From Streptosporangiaceae bacterium (GTDB taxonomy: Bacteria; Actinomycetota; Actinomycetes; Streptosporangiales; Streptosporangiaceae): a stretch of 19,408 bases of DNA. Of this stretch, positions 1 through 8,194 are shown in pieces. Positions within the stretch are counted from its first letter, which is position 1. The number at the start of each line of letters is the position of its first letter. The notes beneath the pieces are model-generated. The model worked only from the letters and a program-made list of their open reading frames with translations. It was not told the DNA's origin and searched no databases. The position numbers and the translations under genes were made by a program. The DNA lies in contig JASIBJ010000349.1 in the NCBI GenBank assembly GCA_030045215.1, positions 1 through 19,408 of the forward strand, in the 5' to 3' direction.

Positions 1-6
1 GCGGCC

Positions 7-31
7 GCCGCAGCCGTCTTGGGGCTGCGGC
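7..31. terminator. Perfect 9-bp inverted repeat (possible upstream terminator)
   Basis: GCCGCAGCC at 7-15 pairs perfectly with GGCTGCGGC at 23-31 around a 7-nt loop. No T-run follows on either strand. Actinobacterial terminators often lack one, so this may end a gene lying left of the window. It could also be a leader hairpin for the monooxygenase operon that starts at 126. The structure is read directly from sequence; the role is inferred. Confidence 0.4.
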
Positions 32-88
32 TAGCAAACAGCGACGGCCGCTCTCGCAGTGAGCAGAACGAACCACCACGACCAGCGG

Positions 89-100
89 TCCCGGCCGGGA
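89..100. promoter_or_regulatory. 12-bp perfect palindrome upstream of the monooxygenase operon
   Basis: TCCCGGCCGGGA is fully self-complementary and lies 25 bp before the ATG at 126. It could be an operator site or a small RNA hairpin just upstream of the ribosome binding site (AAAGGA at 113-118). In GC-rich DNA such palindromes also arise by chance, so the regulatory reading is weak. No convincing -35/-10 pair is visible in 1-125, and the real promoter may lie outside the window. Confidence 0.2.
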
Positions 101-125
101 TCCGCGGGAGGCAAAGGACCTGACG

Positions 126-1592
126 ATGCAGGCCGATCGCACGCTGCACCTTGGCTACATGTACTGGGCGAACGGCACCCACCCGGCGGGCTGGCGCTAC
201 CCGGGCGCGGCTGCCGACCGAGCGTTCGACGTTGATTACGTAGTGGAGATAGCACGCCGGGTCGAGGACGCGAAGTTCGACTTCTTCTTCCTCGGCGACC
301 GCCTGGCGACCGGCACCGAGTACCAGTACACGAACACCTCGGTCCTCGCCCGGCCCGAGCCCTTCACGCTCGCGTCGTACCTGGCCACCAAGACCAGCCG
401 CGTCGGCCTGGTCGTCACGGCGAACACGACGTATTCCGAGCCCTTCAACGTTGCCCGGCTCACCGCCTCACTGGATCACATCACCGCCGGGCGGGCCTCC
501 TGGAACGTCGTCACCGGCTCCGACCCGCGAGCAGCGGGCAACTTCACGCGCGACCGGCACGGCGACGCCGATGAGCGCTACGACCGCGCCGACGAGTTCG
601 TGAGCCTGGTTCGCCGCCTGTGGGACACCTGGGAAGACGGTGCGTTCATCCGGAATAAGGAGACCGGCGAGTTCGTCGATGGCGCGCTGATCCACTCCCT
701 CGACCACGAGGGCCCGAGCTTCCGGGTCCGCGGGCCGCTGAACCTGTCGCGGCCGCCGCAGGGCCATCCGGTCGTCCTGCACGCCGGGACGTCGGAGCGT
801 TCGCGGCAGCTCGCCGCGCGCGAGGCCGACGTGGTCTTCGGCAGCGCGGCGACCGTGGATGAGGCGCTGGGTTACGTCTCCGACGTGCGAGCCAGGGCCG
901 CAACTGTCGGCCGGGACCCGGCCCGGCTGCTCGTGCTGCCCGGCCTGACCCCGCTGGTCGGCGCCGACCTGGAGGAAGCCAGGGCGCTGCACGACCAGCT
1001 CAACGACCTGATCGTCCTCGACGAGGACATCAGGTTCGGCGGAGCGGGACCTGAAGGCTGGCCGCTGGCGGAGCCGCCTGGAAGACGCGAAGATCAGGGT
1101 CCCGGCCGCCGGAATCTCGGCGCGCTCTCCCAGCGACTCGGCTTCGACGTGACCGGTGCCGCGCTCACCGACGTCGTCGACCCGGCGGGCGAGCAGCACG
1201 CCTCCGCGGACGGGCGCCGGCTAATCGAGACCGCGGCCGGGCGGTCGGGCCGGACCGTGGGCAAGGACCTGACCTGGCGCGACGTTCTGTACGCCCACGT
1301 CTGGGGCGGGCATGTCGTGGTCGGCGGTCCGGTCGAGATTGCCGACTACATGGAGCGATGGCTCCGGGCCGGTGCCTGCGACGGCTTCAATGTCCAGTCG
1401 GCGTTCCTGGTCGGGCAGCTCGATGCGTTCACCGGCCTGGTGGTGCCCGAGCTGCGCAACCGCGGTCTCTTCCGCGCCGAGTACTCAGGGACGACGCTGC
1501 GCGAGCACCTCGGCCTGCCCAGGCCCGCCAACACGCTGACCGCCGCGGGCCGCGTCGGCAGACCGATCCAGCCGGAAGGAGCACGAGCGTGA
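126..1592 (+). CDS. LLM-class FMNH2-dependent monooxygenase (NtaA/SnaA/DszA type)
   Basis: 488 residues. It is predicted to use reduced FMN and O2 to hydroxylate or cleave a small organic substrate in the cytoplasm. Family marks are the N-terminal HLGYMYWANGTHPAGWRYP (8-26), KFDFFFLGDR (50-59), GRASWNVVTGSDPRAAGNF (122-140), RYDRADEF (151-158), GPLNLSRPPQGHPV (203-216), LHAGTSERSR (218-227) and a C-terminal CDGFN (418-422) and LFRAEYSGTTLREHLGL (448-464). Family members are commonly about 440-460 residues. The excess here is largely a Gly/Pro/Arg-rich stretch at about 299-329, inserted before LGALSQRLGFDVTG. The ATG has an AAAGGA ribosome binding site 7 nt upstream. The stop overlaps the next gene's GTG (GTGA), so the two monooxygenases are translationally coupled. 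The NtaA/SnaA/DszA family covers NTA/EDTA, pristinamycin, sulfone and S-conjugate oxygenases, so the substrate is open. Family assignment is secure; the organosulfur role is inferred from the rhodanese and importer downstream. Confidence 0.93.
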   Translation: MQADRTLHLGYMYWANGTHPAGWRYPGAAADRAFDVDYVVEIARRVEDAKFDFFFLGDRLATGTEYQYTNTSVLARPEPFTLASYLATKTSRVGLVVTANTTYSEPFNVARLTASLDHITAGRASWNVVTGSDPRAAGNFTRDRHGDADERYDRADEFVSLVRRLWDTWEDGAFIRNKETGEFVDGALIHSLDHEGPSFRVRGPLNLSRPPQGHPVVLHAGTSERSRQLAAREADVVFGSAATVDEALGYVSDVRARAATVGRDPARLLVLPGLTPLVGADLEEARALHDQLNDLIVLDEDIRFGGAGPEGWPLAEPPGRREDQGPGRRNLGALSQRLGFDVTGAALTDVVDPAGEQHASADGRRLIETAAGRSGRTVGKDLTWRDVLYAHVWGGHVVVGGPVEIADYMERWLRAGACDGFNVQSAFLVGQLDAFTGLVVPELRNRGLFRAEYSGTTLREHLGLPRPANTLTAAGRVGRPIQPEGARA

Positions 1593-2848
1593 CAGGCCAG
1601 CCGGCCGGCCGGCGCGAGATGCACCTCGGCCTGATGTTCTGGGCCACAGGGACCCACGCCGCCGGCTGGCGGTATCCAGGGTCGCGCGCGGACGGCGCCT
1701 ACGACATCGGCTTCATCCAGGACGTCACGCGCCTGGTCGAGGAGGCTAAGTTCGACTTCCTCTTCCTCGGCGACCGGCTGTTCACCGACCCGGCGCTGGC
1801 CAAGACGAACCCGGCCCAGATGTCGCGCCTCGAGCCCTTCACGGCCGCGTCGGCCATCGCGGCGGCAACCAGCAAGATCGGAATCGTCGCAACGGCCAAC
1901 CCGACCTACTACGACCCCTACAACCTTGCCCGCCTGCTGGCGTCCCTTGACCACCTCAGCCACGGCCGGGCCTCGTGGAATTTGGTAACGGGCGCGGACG
2001 CGATGGCGGCGTCGAATTTCAGCCGGGCCGAGCACTGGGAGACGGAGAAGCGCTACGACTGGGCCGACGAGTTCGTCGACGTCGTCCGGGCCCTGTGGGA
2101 CAGCTGGGAAGACGATGCGTTCGTCCGGGATCCGCGCACCGGGGTGTTCGTGGACGGGTCGAAGGTCCACCCGATCAACCACCACGGCCGCTATTTCGAC
2201 GTGACCGGGCCGCTCAACCTGGCCCGGCCGCCGCAGGGCCAGGTCGTGCTGCTGCACGCCGGAACCTCCGACCGGTCGAGGGAGCTCGGCGCGCGCGAGG
2301 CCGACGTCATCTTCGCGGCGGGCGGCACGATCGAGACCGCCCGCGAGTACTACGCCGATGTCAAGCAGCGGGCGGCGGCGTACGGGCGCGGGCCTGACGA
2401 GATCCACATCCTGCCCAGCCTCAGCGTCATCGTGGCCGAGACCAGGCGCGAGGCAGTCGCGATCAGAGACCGTCTGGACGACCTGCTCCCGGTGGCCGAG
2501 GACAGGCTCGACGTCCGCGCGGGCTCACTCGGCCAGGCGACCAGGCGCAGGGACGACTGGGGCGTCACCGGCGATCCCGTCGAGGTTGTCGACCACATGC
2601 AGGAGTGGTTTGAGGGCGGGGCAGCGGACGGGTTCAACCTGTTCCCGCCGTTCGTGCCTGGCTCGGTGGCGGCCTTCACCGAGCTCGTGGTCCCCGAACT
2701 CCGGCGTCGCGGCCTGTTCAGGACCGAGTACGCCGGGAGCACGTTCCGCGAGCACCTCGGCCTGGTCAGGCCGCAGAACCGGTTCGGGCGGCCGGCCTCC
2801 GAGCCGCACGCCGGACCACCCGAACTCGCTAGCGCGCATTCGCGCTGA
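1589..2848 (+). CDS. LLM-class flavin monooxygenase, paralogue with internal deletion
   Basis: 419 residues from GTG 1589, which overlaps the previous stop and has GGAAGGAG 8 nt upstream (1574-1581). ATG 1619 is an alternative start but has no ribosome binding site. It is a close paralogue of the upstream protein: HLGLMFWATGTHAAGWRYP (12-30), KFDFLFLGDR (54-63), GRASWNLVTGADAMAASNF (126-144), RYDWADEF (155-162), LHAGTSDRSRELGAREADV (222-240), AADGFN (345-350) and LFRTEYAGSTFREHLGL (376-392). The region between the LDDLL helix (296-300) and the VTGDPVEVVDHM motif (326-337) is only about 25 residues, against about 100 in the neighbour. A conserved segment, including the part equivalent to LTWRDVLYAH, is therefore missing without a frameshift. 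The protein may be inactive, may act as the second subunit of a heteromer, or may have a remodelled active site. The reading frame is otherwise intact and well conserved. Confidence 0.9.
   Translation: MTGQPAGRREMHLGLMFWATGTHAAGWRYPGSRADGAYDIGFIQDVTRLVEEAKFDFLFLGDRLFTDPALAKTNPAQMSRLEPFTAASAIAAATSKIGIVATANPTYYDPYNLARLLASLDHLSHGRASWNLVTGADAMAASNFSRAEHWETEKRYDWADEFVDVVRALWDSWEDDAFVRDPRTGVFVDGSKVHPINHHGRYFDVTGPLNLARPPQGQVVLLHAGTSDRSRELGAREADVIFAAGGTIETAREYYADVKQRAAAYGRGPDEIHILPSLSVIVAETRREAVAIRDRLDDLLPVAEDRLDVRAGSLGQATRRRDDWGVTGDPVEVVDHMQEWFEGGAADGFNLFPPFVPGSVAAFTELVVPELRRRGLFRTEYAGSTFREHLGLVRPQNRFGRPASEPHAGPPELASAHSR
2831..2846 (+). promoter_or_regulatory. Hairpin at the 3' end of the second monooxygenase gene
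   Basis: AGCGCG (2831-2836) and CGCGCT (2841-2846) form a perfect 6-bp stem with a CATT loop that ends at the stop codon TGA. It precedes the 67-bp gap to the binding-protein gene. It could be an intra-operon RNA processing or attenuation element separating monooxygenase from transporter expression. It could also simply reflect GC-rich coding sequence. Confidence 0.25.
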
Positions 2849-2915
2849 CGTGAGCCCGTTCCCCCGCAATGCATGAGTAGCCACCGCTGAATTTTCCAGG
2901 AGAGGCAAGTCTGGC

Positions 2916-4547
2916 ATGATCAACTCAAATCCGAGAGGCTGGCGCCGCGTCCGCGCCTACACCGTGGGCGTCGGCGCCGTCACATCCATGCTCGTGCTCG
3001 CGGCGTGCGGCTCGACGCACGCGGGCTCGTCGTCCGGGGCCTCGGCCAGCGCTGTCAGCGCCGCGTTCCAGACGTTCAATGTGGCGGCACCAGGTTCGCG
3101 CACCAACCTGTACGTCGGCGACCAGGAAGGGACGGTCAACCACTGGATCGCCGCCCTGGTCCAGGAGGGCCTGGTCTGGCCCGCCGGCGACGGCACCTAC
3201 AAGCCGGCGCTGGCGACGAGCTGGAGCGAGCCCAACCCGACGACGTACGTCTTCAACCTGCGGCAGAACGCCAAATTCTCCAACGGCGCGCCGCTGACCG
3301 CTGCCGACGTCGTGTACAGCATCCAGTTCGCTGCATCGCCGAAGTACTCGCCGCAGACGTGCTACTACCTGCAGAACCTCAAGAGCGTCGCGCAGACCGG
3401 CCCGTACCAGGTGACGGTGAAGCTCTCGGCGCCGCAGAACGGGTTCCTGGGCAGCCTGAGCACGGCCGGCGGCCTGTGGGTCAGCTCCGAGAGCTACCTG
3501 AAGGCACACCTGAACGACATCGGTACGGCGACCGGGCTGATCCTCGGCACCGGGCCGTACAAAGTCACGAGGTTCGTGCCCGACGAAGGCGTCTGGCTCA
3601 CCCGCGACAACACGTGGTGGGGCGGCGAGCCGAAGATCAAGAACATCGTCGTCACCTTCTACAACGACCAAAGCGCCGAGTACCTGGCAGCCAAGTCCGG
3701 GGCGATCGACCTGGCGCTGTGGATCATGCCGACGGAGGAGCCGGAGTGGAACGCTCTGTCCGGCTTCTACGTCACGAACGCATCGCAAGCCTCGTACGTG
3801 GGCCTCGTCTTCAACCCGGCCGTCGCGCCATTCAACAACATCCACGTGCGCCAGGCCATCGCGGACGCGTTCGACAAGCAGACGTTCGTCCAGGACGTCC
3901 TGAGGGGCGGTGACTCCCAGGTCGCGACCGGCATTAGCGCGCCCATTGAGCTGCTCAGCGCCTACAGTCTCGCCGAGGCTTCCTCGCTACTGGATGCCCT
4001 GCCGCAAGACCAGTACAGCCTGGCCACGGCCAAGCAGGAGCTGGCCGAGTCGAAGTACCCGCACGGGTTCACCACGACCCTCGACTGGCCGAACAACGGG
4101 CCGCAACTCGGCCTGGCCGCCCAGGTGCTGGCTTCCGACCTCGCCAAGATCGGCATCACGCTGAAGGTGACGGAGGTTCCGATCGCGCAGTGGCTTGGCA
4201 GCTTCAGCAACACCAAGATCGGCCTGAACTTCATGTGGAACCAGGTAGCGACTGGTGACATGGCCGAGTACGTCGAGGCGCTGCTTGGTCCCGGCAACCC
4301 GTCCTACTACACCAACGCGCAGATCACCGCGCTGCTGAACGAGGAGAATTCGCAGGCCAACCCGCAACTGCGGGCTCAGGAGATCGTCGCCCTGAACAAG
4401 CTGGCCGACTCCACCTACCTGCTGGACGTGCCGCTGTGGTACGAGCCGGTCGGGATGGCGTTCAAGGACGGCCTGGGCATCAAGGACTACAACTACGCCA
4501 CGTTCTTCACCCCGTGGGCGGCGAGCATCTACCAGACAGCGGGCTGA
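2916..4547 (+). CDS. ABC importer substrate-binding lipoprotein (SBP_bac_5, DppA/OppA type)
   Basis: 543 residues. Predicted extracytoplasmic, lipid-anchored solute receptor that delivers its ligand to the permeases encoded next. The N-terminus is a lipoprotein signal: Arg-rich n-region (8-13), hydrophobic core (about 16-28) and lipobox LAAC with Cys31, followed by a Ser/Gly-rich linker. SBP family 5 marks are EGLVWPAGDGTYKPALATSW (positions near 88-107), TYVFNLRQNAKFSNGAPLTAADVVYS soon after, GTGPYKV near 211, and RQAIADAFDKQ about one hundred residues later. Length matches the family. AGGAGAGG at 2898-2905 lies 10 nt before the ATG. Family 5 proteins bind peptides but also nickel, opines, sulfur metabolites and other small molecules, so the ligand cannot be read from sequence. 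Its position right after two flavin monooxygenases suggests that it captures their substrate. Confidence 0.94.
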   Translation: MINSNPRGWRRVRAYTVGVGAVTSMLVLAACGSTHAGSSSGASASAVSAAFQTFNVAAPGSRTNLYVGDQEGTVNHWIAALVQEGLVWPAGDGTYKPALATSWSEPNPTTYVFNLRQNAKFSNGAPLTAADVVYSIQFAASPKYSPQTCYYLQNLKSVAQTGPYQVTVKLSAPQNGFLGSLSTAGGLWVSSESYLKAHLNDIGTATGLILGTGPYKVTRFVPDEGVWLTRDNTWWGGEPKIKNIVVTFYNDQSAEYLAAKSGAIDLALWIMPTEEPEWNALSGFYVTNASQASYVGLVFNPAVAPFNNIHVRQAIADAFDKQTFVQDVLRGGDSQVATGISAPIELLSAYSLAEASSLLDALPQDQYSLATAKQELAESKYPHGFTTTLDWPNNGPQLGLAAQVLASDLAKIGITLKVTEVPIAQWLGSFSNTKIGLNFMWNQVATGDMAEYVEALLGPGNPSYYTNAQITALLNEENSQANPQLRAQEIVALNKLADSTYLLDVPLWYEPVGMAFKDGLGIKDYNYATFFTPWAASIYQTAG

Positions 4548-4552
4548 CGAAG

Positions 4553-5572
4553 GTGGCGCCCCTGACCGACGTGATGGACTCCGCCGACCTGGCCCCGCCC
4601 GTCGGGGCCCGGTCGACGGCGGCGGCCATCACGAGGCTCGTTGCCTGGCGGGTGGTCGGGGCGGTCGTGCTGCTGGCCGTGATCTCGGTGCTGGTGTTCC
4701 TGCTGACGTACATCAGTCCAGGCAACATCATCAAGAACATCACCGGGATCCGGCCGGTCAGCCCGCGCATCGTGGCCGCGCTGCGCGCCCAGTACGGTCT
4801 CAACCAGCCGCTGGTCATCCAGTACCTGCACTGGCTTGGCCGGTTCCTCGAGGGCAACTGGGGCCGGTCCATCGAGGACCAGACCTCGGTCTCCCAGCTG
4901 TTCTCTGAGCGGGTCGGCGTCACGCTGCTGCTCTGCGGGATGGCGTTCGCGGCGGCCGTGCTGGTGTCGGTCCCGCTGGGCGTCATCGCGGCGGTCAGGG
5001 TCGGCGGGGTGCTCGACCGGCTCATCTCGGTAACGTCCGTGATCGGCCTGTCGGCGCCGTCGTTTGCCGTCGGGCTGATCCTGCTGTACGTCTTCTGCTA
5101 CTACCTGCCGATCTTCCCGTCCTCCGGGGCCGGCCTGGGCCTGGCCGACACCGTGTATCACCTGATCCTGCCCTCAGCCACCCTGGCGATCGGCGTGGGG
5201 GCGTACATCGTGCGCTTGACCAGGACGGCGATGGTGCGCGAGCTGCAGTCCGACTATGTCTCGTTCGCCAGGGCGAGGGGGATCGGCACCCGGCGCATCC
5301 TCTTCACCGCGCTGCGCAACGGGATCATCCCGGTCATCACGACCATGGGCCTGGTGCTGTCGTACATGGTGGGGTCGACAATCCTGGTGGAAACTACGTT
5401 CACGCTGCCCGGGCTTGGCATGCTGCTGCAGAGCTCGGTCGAGTACAAGGACTTCGCGGTCGTGCAGTTCCTGACGCTGTTCTTCGCCGCGATCATCGTC
5501 CTGGTCACGCTGGCCGTCGATCTCTCGTACCTGGCTCTGAGCCCCGAGTGGCGCTGGCAGCTACGCAAATGA
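4553..5572 (+). CDS. ABC importer permease (DppB/OppB type)
   Basis: 339 residues from GTG 4553, 5 nt after the preceding stop. GTG 4571 and ATG 4574 are plausible shorter starts, and none has an ideal ribosome binding site (AAGGTGG at 4550-4556 would serve the later starts loosely). It is an inner-membrane permease with a first transmembrane helix at about 34-54, then the periplasmic QYGLNQPLVIQY (80-91) and LEGNWGRSI (99-107) typical of DppB, and several further helices. The EAA-like cytoplasmic loop is DYVSFARARGIGTRRILFTALRN (234-256), which contacts the ATPase. The C-terminal PGLGMLL motif is at 286-292. The stop overlaps the next start as ATGA, so both permeases are translationally coupled and probably made in equal amounts. 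Confidence 0.92.
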   Translation: MAPLTDVMDSADLAPPVGARSTAAAITRLVAWRVVGAVVLLAVISVLVFLLTYISPGNIIKNITGIRPVSPRIVAALRAQYGLNQPLVIQYLHWLGRFLEGNWGRSIEDQTSVSQLFSERVGVTLLLCGMAFAAAVLVSVPLGVIAAVRVGGVLDRLISVTSVIGLSAPSFAVGLILLYVFCYYLPIFPSSGAGLGLADTVYHLILPSATLAIGVGAYIVRLTRTAMVRELQSDYVSFARARGIGTRRILFTALRNGIIPVITTMGLVLSYMVGSTILVETTFTLPGLGMLLQSSVEYKDFAVVQFLTLFFAAIIVLVTLAVDLSYLALSPEWRWQLRK

Positions 5573-6429
5573 GCGCGGACCTGCTGACCCCGGCGATCGC
5601 GCCGGCAGGCGTACGCGTCAGGAAAAGGCCGGTCACGCTGGTCATCTGCCTGGCGATCCTCGGCGCCGCCGTGTTCGCTGCACTATTCGGTCACTTCCTG
5701 TTCCCCAACGCGACGCAGGTGAACGTGCTCGCGTCCCAGCTGCCGCCGGGCAGCCCAGGGCACTTGCTCGGCACCGACCAGCTCGGCCGAGACATCGTGG
5801 CGCTATCTGTCGCGGGCGCGGCCTCGACCCTGCTCGGGCCGCTGGTAGTGGCGGGCGGATCGATGCTCGTCGGGACCTTCTTCGGGCTCCTGGCGGGCTT
5901 CCGCCAGGGCAAGACCGACTTCCTGCTGAGCCGCGTTACCGACCTGCTGCTGGCGCTGCCCGTGGTCCTGCTCGGCCTCGTCGTGGCCGGAATATTCGGG
6001 GCGAGCTACTGGTGGACGACCGTGCTGCTGATCGTCGTGTTCACGCCTTACGACATCCGGATCGTGCGATCCGGGGTCATCGAGCAGGTGACCAAGCCGT
6101 ACGTGGAGGCTGCCCGGATGCTGCGGCTGTCCTCGTGGCGGATCATGTTCCGGCACCTGCTGGTCAACCTGTGGCCGCTAGAGCGTACGAACTTCCTGCT
6201 CAACTACGCCAACGCGATCATCGCCATGTCCGCGCTGTCCTTCCTCGGCGTCGGGGTGCAGCAGGGAACCGCGAACTGGGGCAGGCAGCTCATTGACGGC
6301 GAGCAGATCTTGTTCAGCAATCCGGCGGCGTCGATAGCTCCGGCCGTGCTGATCATCGTGGTGGCGTGCGCCGTGAATCTGCTGGCCGATGCCCTGAACG
6401 CGGATGACCGGAAGGCCGCGGGCAGATGA
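5569..6429 (+). CDS. ABC importer permease (DppC/OppC type)
   Basis: 286 residues, starting at the ATG that overlaps the stop of the DppB-like gene. It is the second membrane subunit of the importer. It has an N-terminal helix (about 21-43), then the DppC hallmark HLLGTDQLGRDI (65-76), further helices at about 85-110, 125-143 and 149-160, and a C-terminal helix at about 254-274. The cytoplasmic EAA loop is YVEAARMLRLSSWRIMFRHL (178-197). The consensus Gly of EAA-x3-G is Arg186 here and the usual Pro after H-x-x is Val199, so the ATPase contact loop is divergent. LSFLGVGVQQGTANWG (223-238) matches the family. Its stop overlaps the ATPase start (ATGA). Confidence 0.92.
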   Translation: MSADLLTPAIAPAGVRVRKRPVTLVICLAILGAAVFAALFGHFLFPNATQVNVLASQLPPGSPGHLLGTDQLGRDIVALSVAGAASTLLGPLVVAGGSMLVGTFFGLLAGFRQGKTDFLLSRVTDLLLALPVVLLGLVVAGIFGASYWWTTVLLIVVFTPYDIRIVRSGVIEQVTKPYVEAARMLRLSSWRIMFRHLLVNLWPLERTNFLLNYANAIIAMSALSFLGVGVQQGTANWGRQLIDGEQILFSNPAASIAPAVLIIVVACAVNLLADALNADDRKAAGR

Positions 6430-8180
6430 CGCTAACGCAGAACGCCGAGCGGGCCGAGGTCCGGGCAGACTCGCTGACCGTCACGGGGCCGGCCGGAGAG
6501 ATCGTCCGTAGCCTGTCCTTCTCCATCCGTCTCGGCCAGACCCTTGGCATCGTGGGGGAGTCCGGCTCCGGTAAGTCCCTGACCGCCAAGGCAGTGAGCG
6601 GGCTGCTGCCAGCAGGGCTGCATGCCACCGGCACGGTCGCGATCGCGGGAACAGACGTCTCGCTCCCGGGCGCGCCCGCAACCTGGAAGCGACTACGCGG
6701 CTCGGGCGTGACCCTACTGCTCCAGGACCCGTTCACCAGCCTCAGCCCGACCCATCGCTGCGGCGACCAGATCGCCTGGACGCTACGCGCCAGCGCCATG
6801 GCATCGGCGAGGATCTCGAGATCGCAGATCCGCGATCAGATCGTCACGCACCTGGGCGAGGTGAACCTGCCGGCGTCGGTGGCGCGGCAGTACCCAGGCG
6901 AGCTGTCCGGCGGGATGCGCCAGCGGGTGGCGATCGCGGCGGCACTCGCCGCGAGCCCGCGGCTGCTCATTGCCGACGAGCCCACGACCGCACTCGACGC
7001 TTCGAACCAGAAGGATGTGCTCGACCTGCTCGCGCGTCTGCAGCGCGAGCATGGCATGGCCATGGTCCTGATCTCCCACGACCTCGGCCTCATCCGCGGT
7101 TACACCGACGAGGTACTCGTGATGTACGCGGGCCGGGTCGTCGAGGAGGGCCAGACGGGAGTGCTCAGCAAGCCCGTCCACCCCTACACTGCCGGGCTGC
7201 TTGCGTCTGATCCGCCGATGGACAGGCGGCTGCAGCGGCTCGTCGTCATACCGGGGCGCGTACCCGAACCTGGACAGCTGCCGCCGGGCTGTGCTTTTGC
7301 CGACCGGTGCGCGATGGTCTCGGACCAGTGCCGGACCGCCGAGCCTGCGCTGGAGCGCGCGAACGACGGACGCGCGGTCGCGTGCTTCAACAGCAGCATC
7401 CCCATCGCGCTGACCGCGCCCGCGGTCGTCGACGAGCGATGGCAGCGGGATGACAGCGAGACCGCCATCCTCCGCGTCGAGCGGCTGGTCAAGACCTTCG
7501 GCGGACGCCCGGCGCTGAGCGGCGTGAGCATCGAGGTCCGTGACGGTGAATCTGTCGGAATCGTCGGCGAGTCGGGGTCGGGCAAGACGACGCTCGCCCG
7601 CTGCATAGCCGGGCTGGAAAAGCCCGACAGCGGCGAGATCTTCTTCCACGGCGTGAAGCTGACCAGCAAGCAACGCACGGCCAGCCAGATCCAGGTCGTC
7701 TTCCAGGACCCGTACTCGGCGCTCAACCCCAAGATGCGCGTCGGCGCCGCGCTCGCGGAGGCGCTGCGCACGGGCCAGGGCGAACAGCGCCGTACGGTGG
7801 GGGACCTGCTCGACATGGTCGGCCTCCCGCAGGTCTTCGCCCGCAGGTACCCGGCCGAGCTGTCGGGCGGCGAGCGACAGCGCGTTGCCATCGCCAGGTC
7901 GCTGGCCCCGGTTCCTGAGCTGCTGATCTGCGATGAGTCGGTGTCGGCCCTGGACGTCTCGGTGCAGGCGCAGATACTCAACCTGCTCGCGGACCTCCGG
8001 CAGGAGCTTGGCCTGTCTGTCCTGTTCATCTCGCATGACCTGGCGGTCGTCCGGCAGATCAGCGACGCCATCTACGTGATCAGCGACGGCCGGGTCGTTG
8101 AGTCCGGCCTGACCCGCGACGTGCTGCAGGCTCCCCGGCAGGACTACACGAAGCGGCTGATCACCGCCGTAACTCGCTGA
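6426..8180 (+). CDS. Fused dual ABC ATPase (DppD-DppF type)
   Basis: 584 residues with two complete nucleotide-binding domains in one chain. It drives the importer by ATP hydrolysis at the cytoplasmic face. Domain 1: Walker A GESGSGKS (44-51), Q-loop Gln100, signature LSGGM (160-164), Walker B with DEP (184-186), switch His218. This is followed by the oligopeptide-transporter C-terminal region with Cys289, Cys295, Cys302 and Cys320, spaced like the Cys cluster of DppD/OppD proteins. Domain 2: Walker A GESGSGKT (380-387), Gln427, LSGGE (479-483), Walker B LLICDES (499-505) with Ser505 in place of the usual Pro, His537. It ends soon after domain 2 without a second Cys-rich tail. The ATG overlaps the permease stop. 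Such D-F fusions occur in several Dpp-type systems and give a fixed 1:1 pair of ATPase domains. Confidence 0.95.
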   Translation: MTLTQNAERAEVRADSLTVTGPAGEIVRSLSFSIRLGQTLGIVGESGSGKSLTAKAVSGLLPAGLHATGTVAIAGTDVSLPGAPATWKRLRGSGVTLLLQDPFTSLSPTHRCGDQIAWTLRASAMASARISRSQIRDQIVTHLGEVNLPASVARQYPGELSGGMRQRVAIAAALAASPRLLIADEPTTALDASNQKDVLDLLARLQREHGMAMVLISHDLGLIRGYTDEVLVMYAGRVVEEGQTGVLSKPVHPYTAGLLASDPPMDRRLQRLVVIPGRVPEPGQLPPGCAFADRCAMVSDQCRTAEPALERANDGRAVACFNSSIPIALTAPAVVDERWQRDDSETAILRVERLVKTFGGRPALSGVSIEVRDGESVGIVGESGSGKTTLARCIAGLEKPDSGEIFFHGVKLTSKQRTASQIQVVFQDPYSALNPKMRVGAALAEALRTGQGEQRRTVGDLLDMVGLPQVFARRYPAELSGGERQRVAIARSLAPVPELLICDESVSALDVSVQAQILNLLADLRQELGLSVLFISHDLAVVRQISDAIYVISDGRVVESGLTRDVLQAPRQDYTKRLITAVTR

Positions 8181-8194
8181 CTCATGCTCGCACC

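Noticed and set aside
468..3845. Long open frames on the minus strand opposite the monooxygenase and binding-protein genes
   Set aside because: They are antisense to genes with clear protein families, have Arg/Pro/Gly-rich compositions typical of GC-rich shadow frames, and show no domains.
6783..8036. 417-codon minus-strand frame opposite the fused ATPase
   Set aside because: It is a shadow of a gene with complete ABC motifs; no recognisable domain or ribosome binding site.
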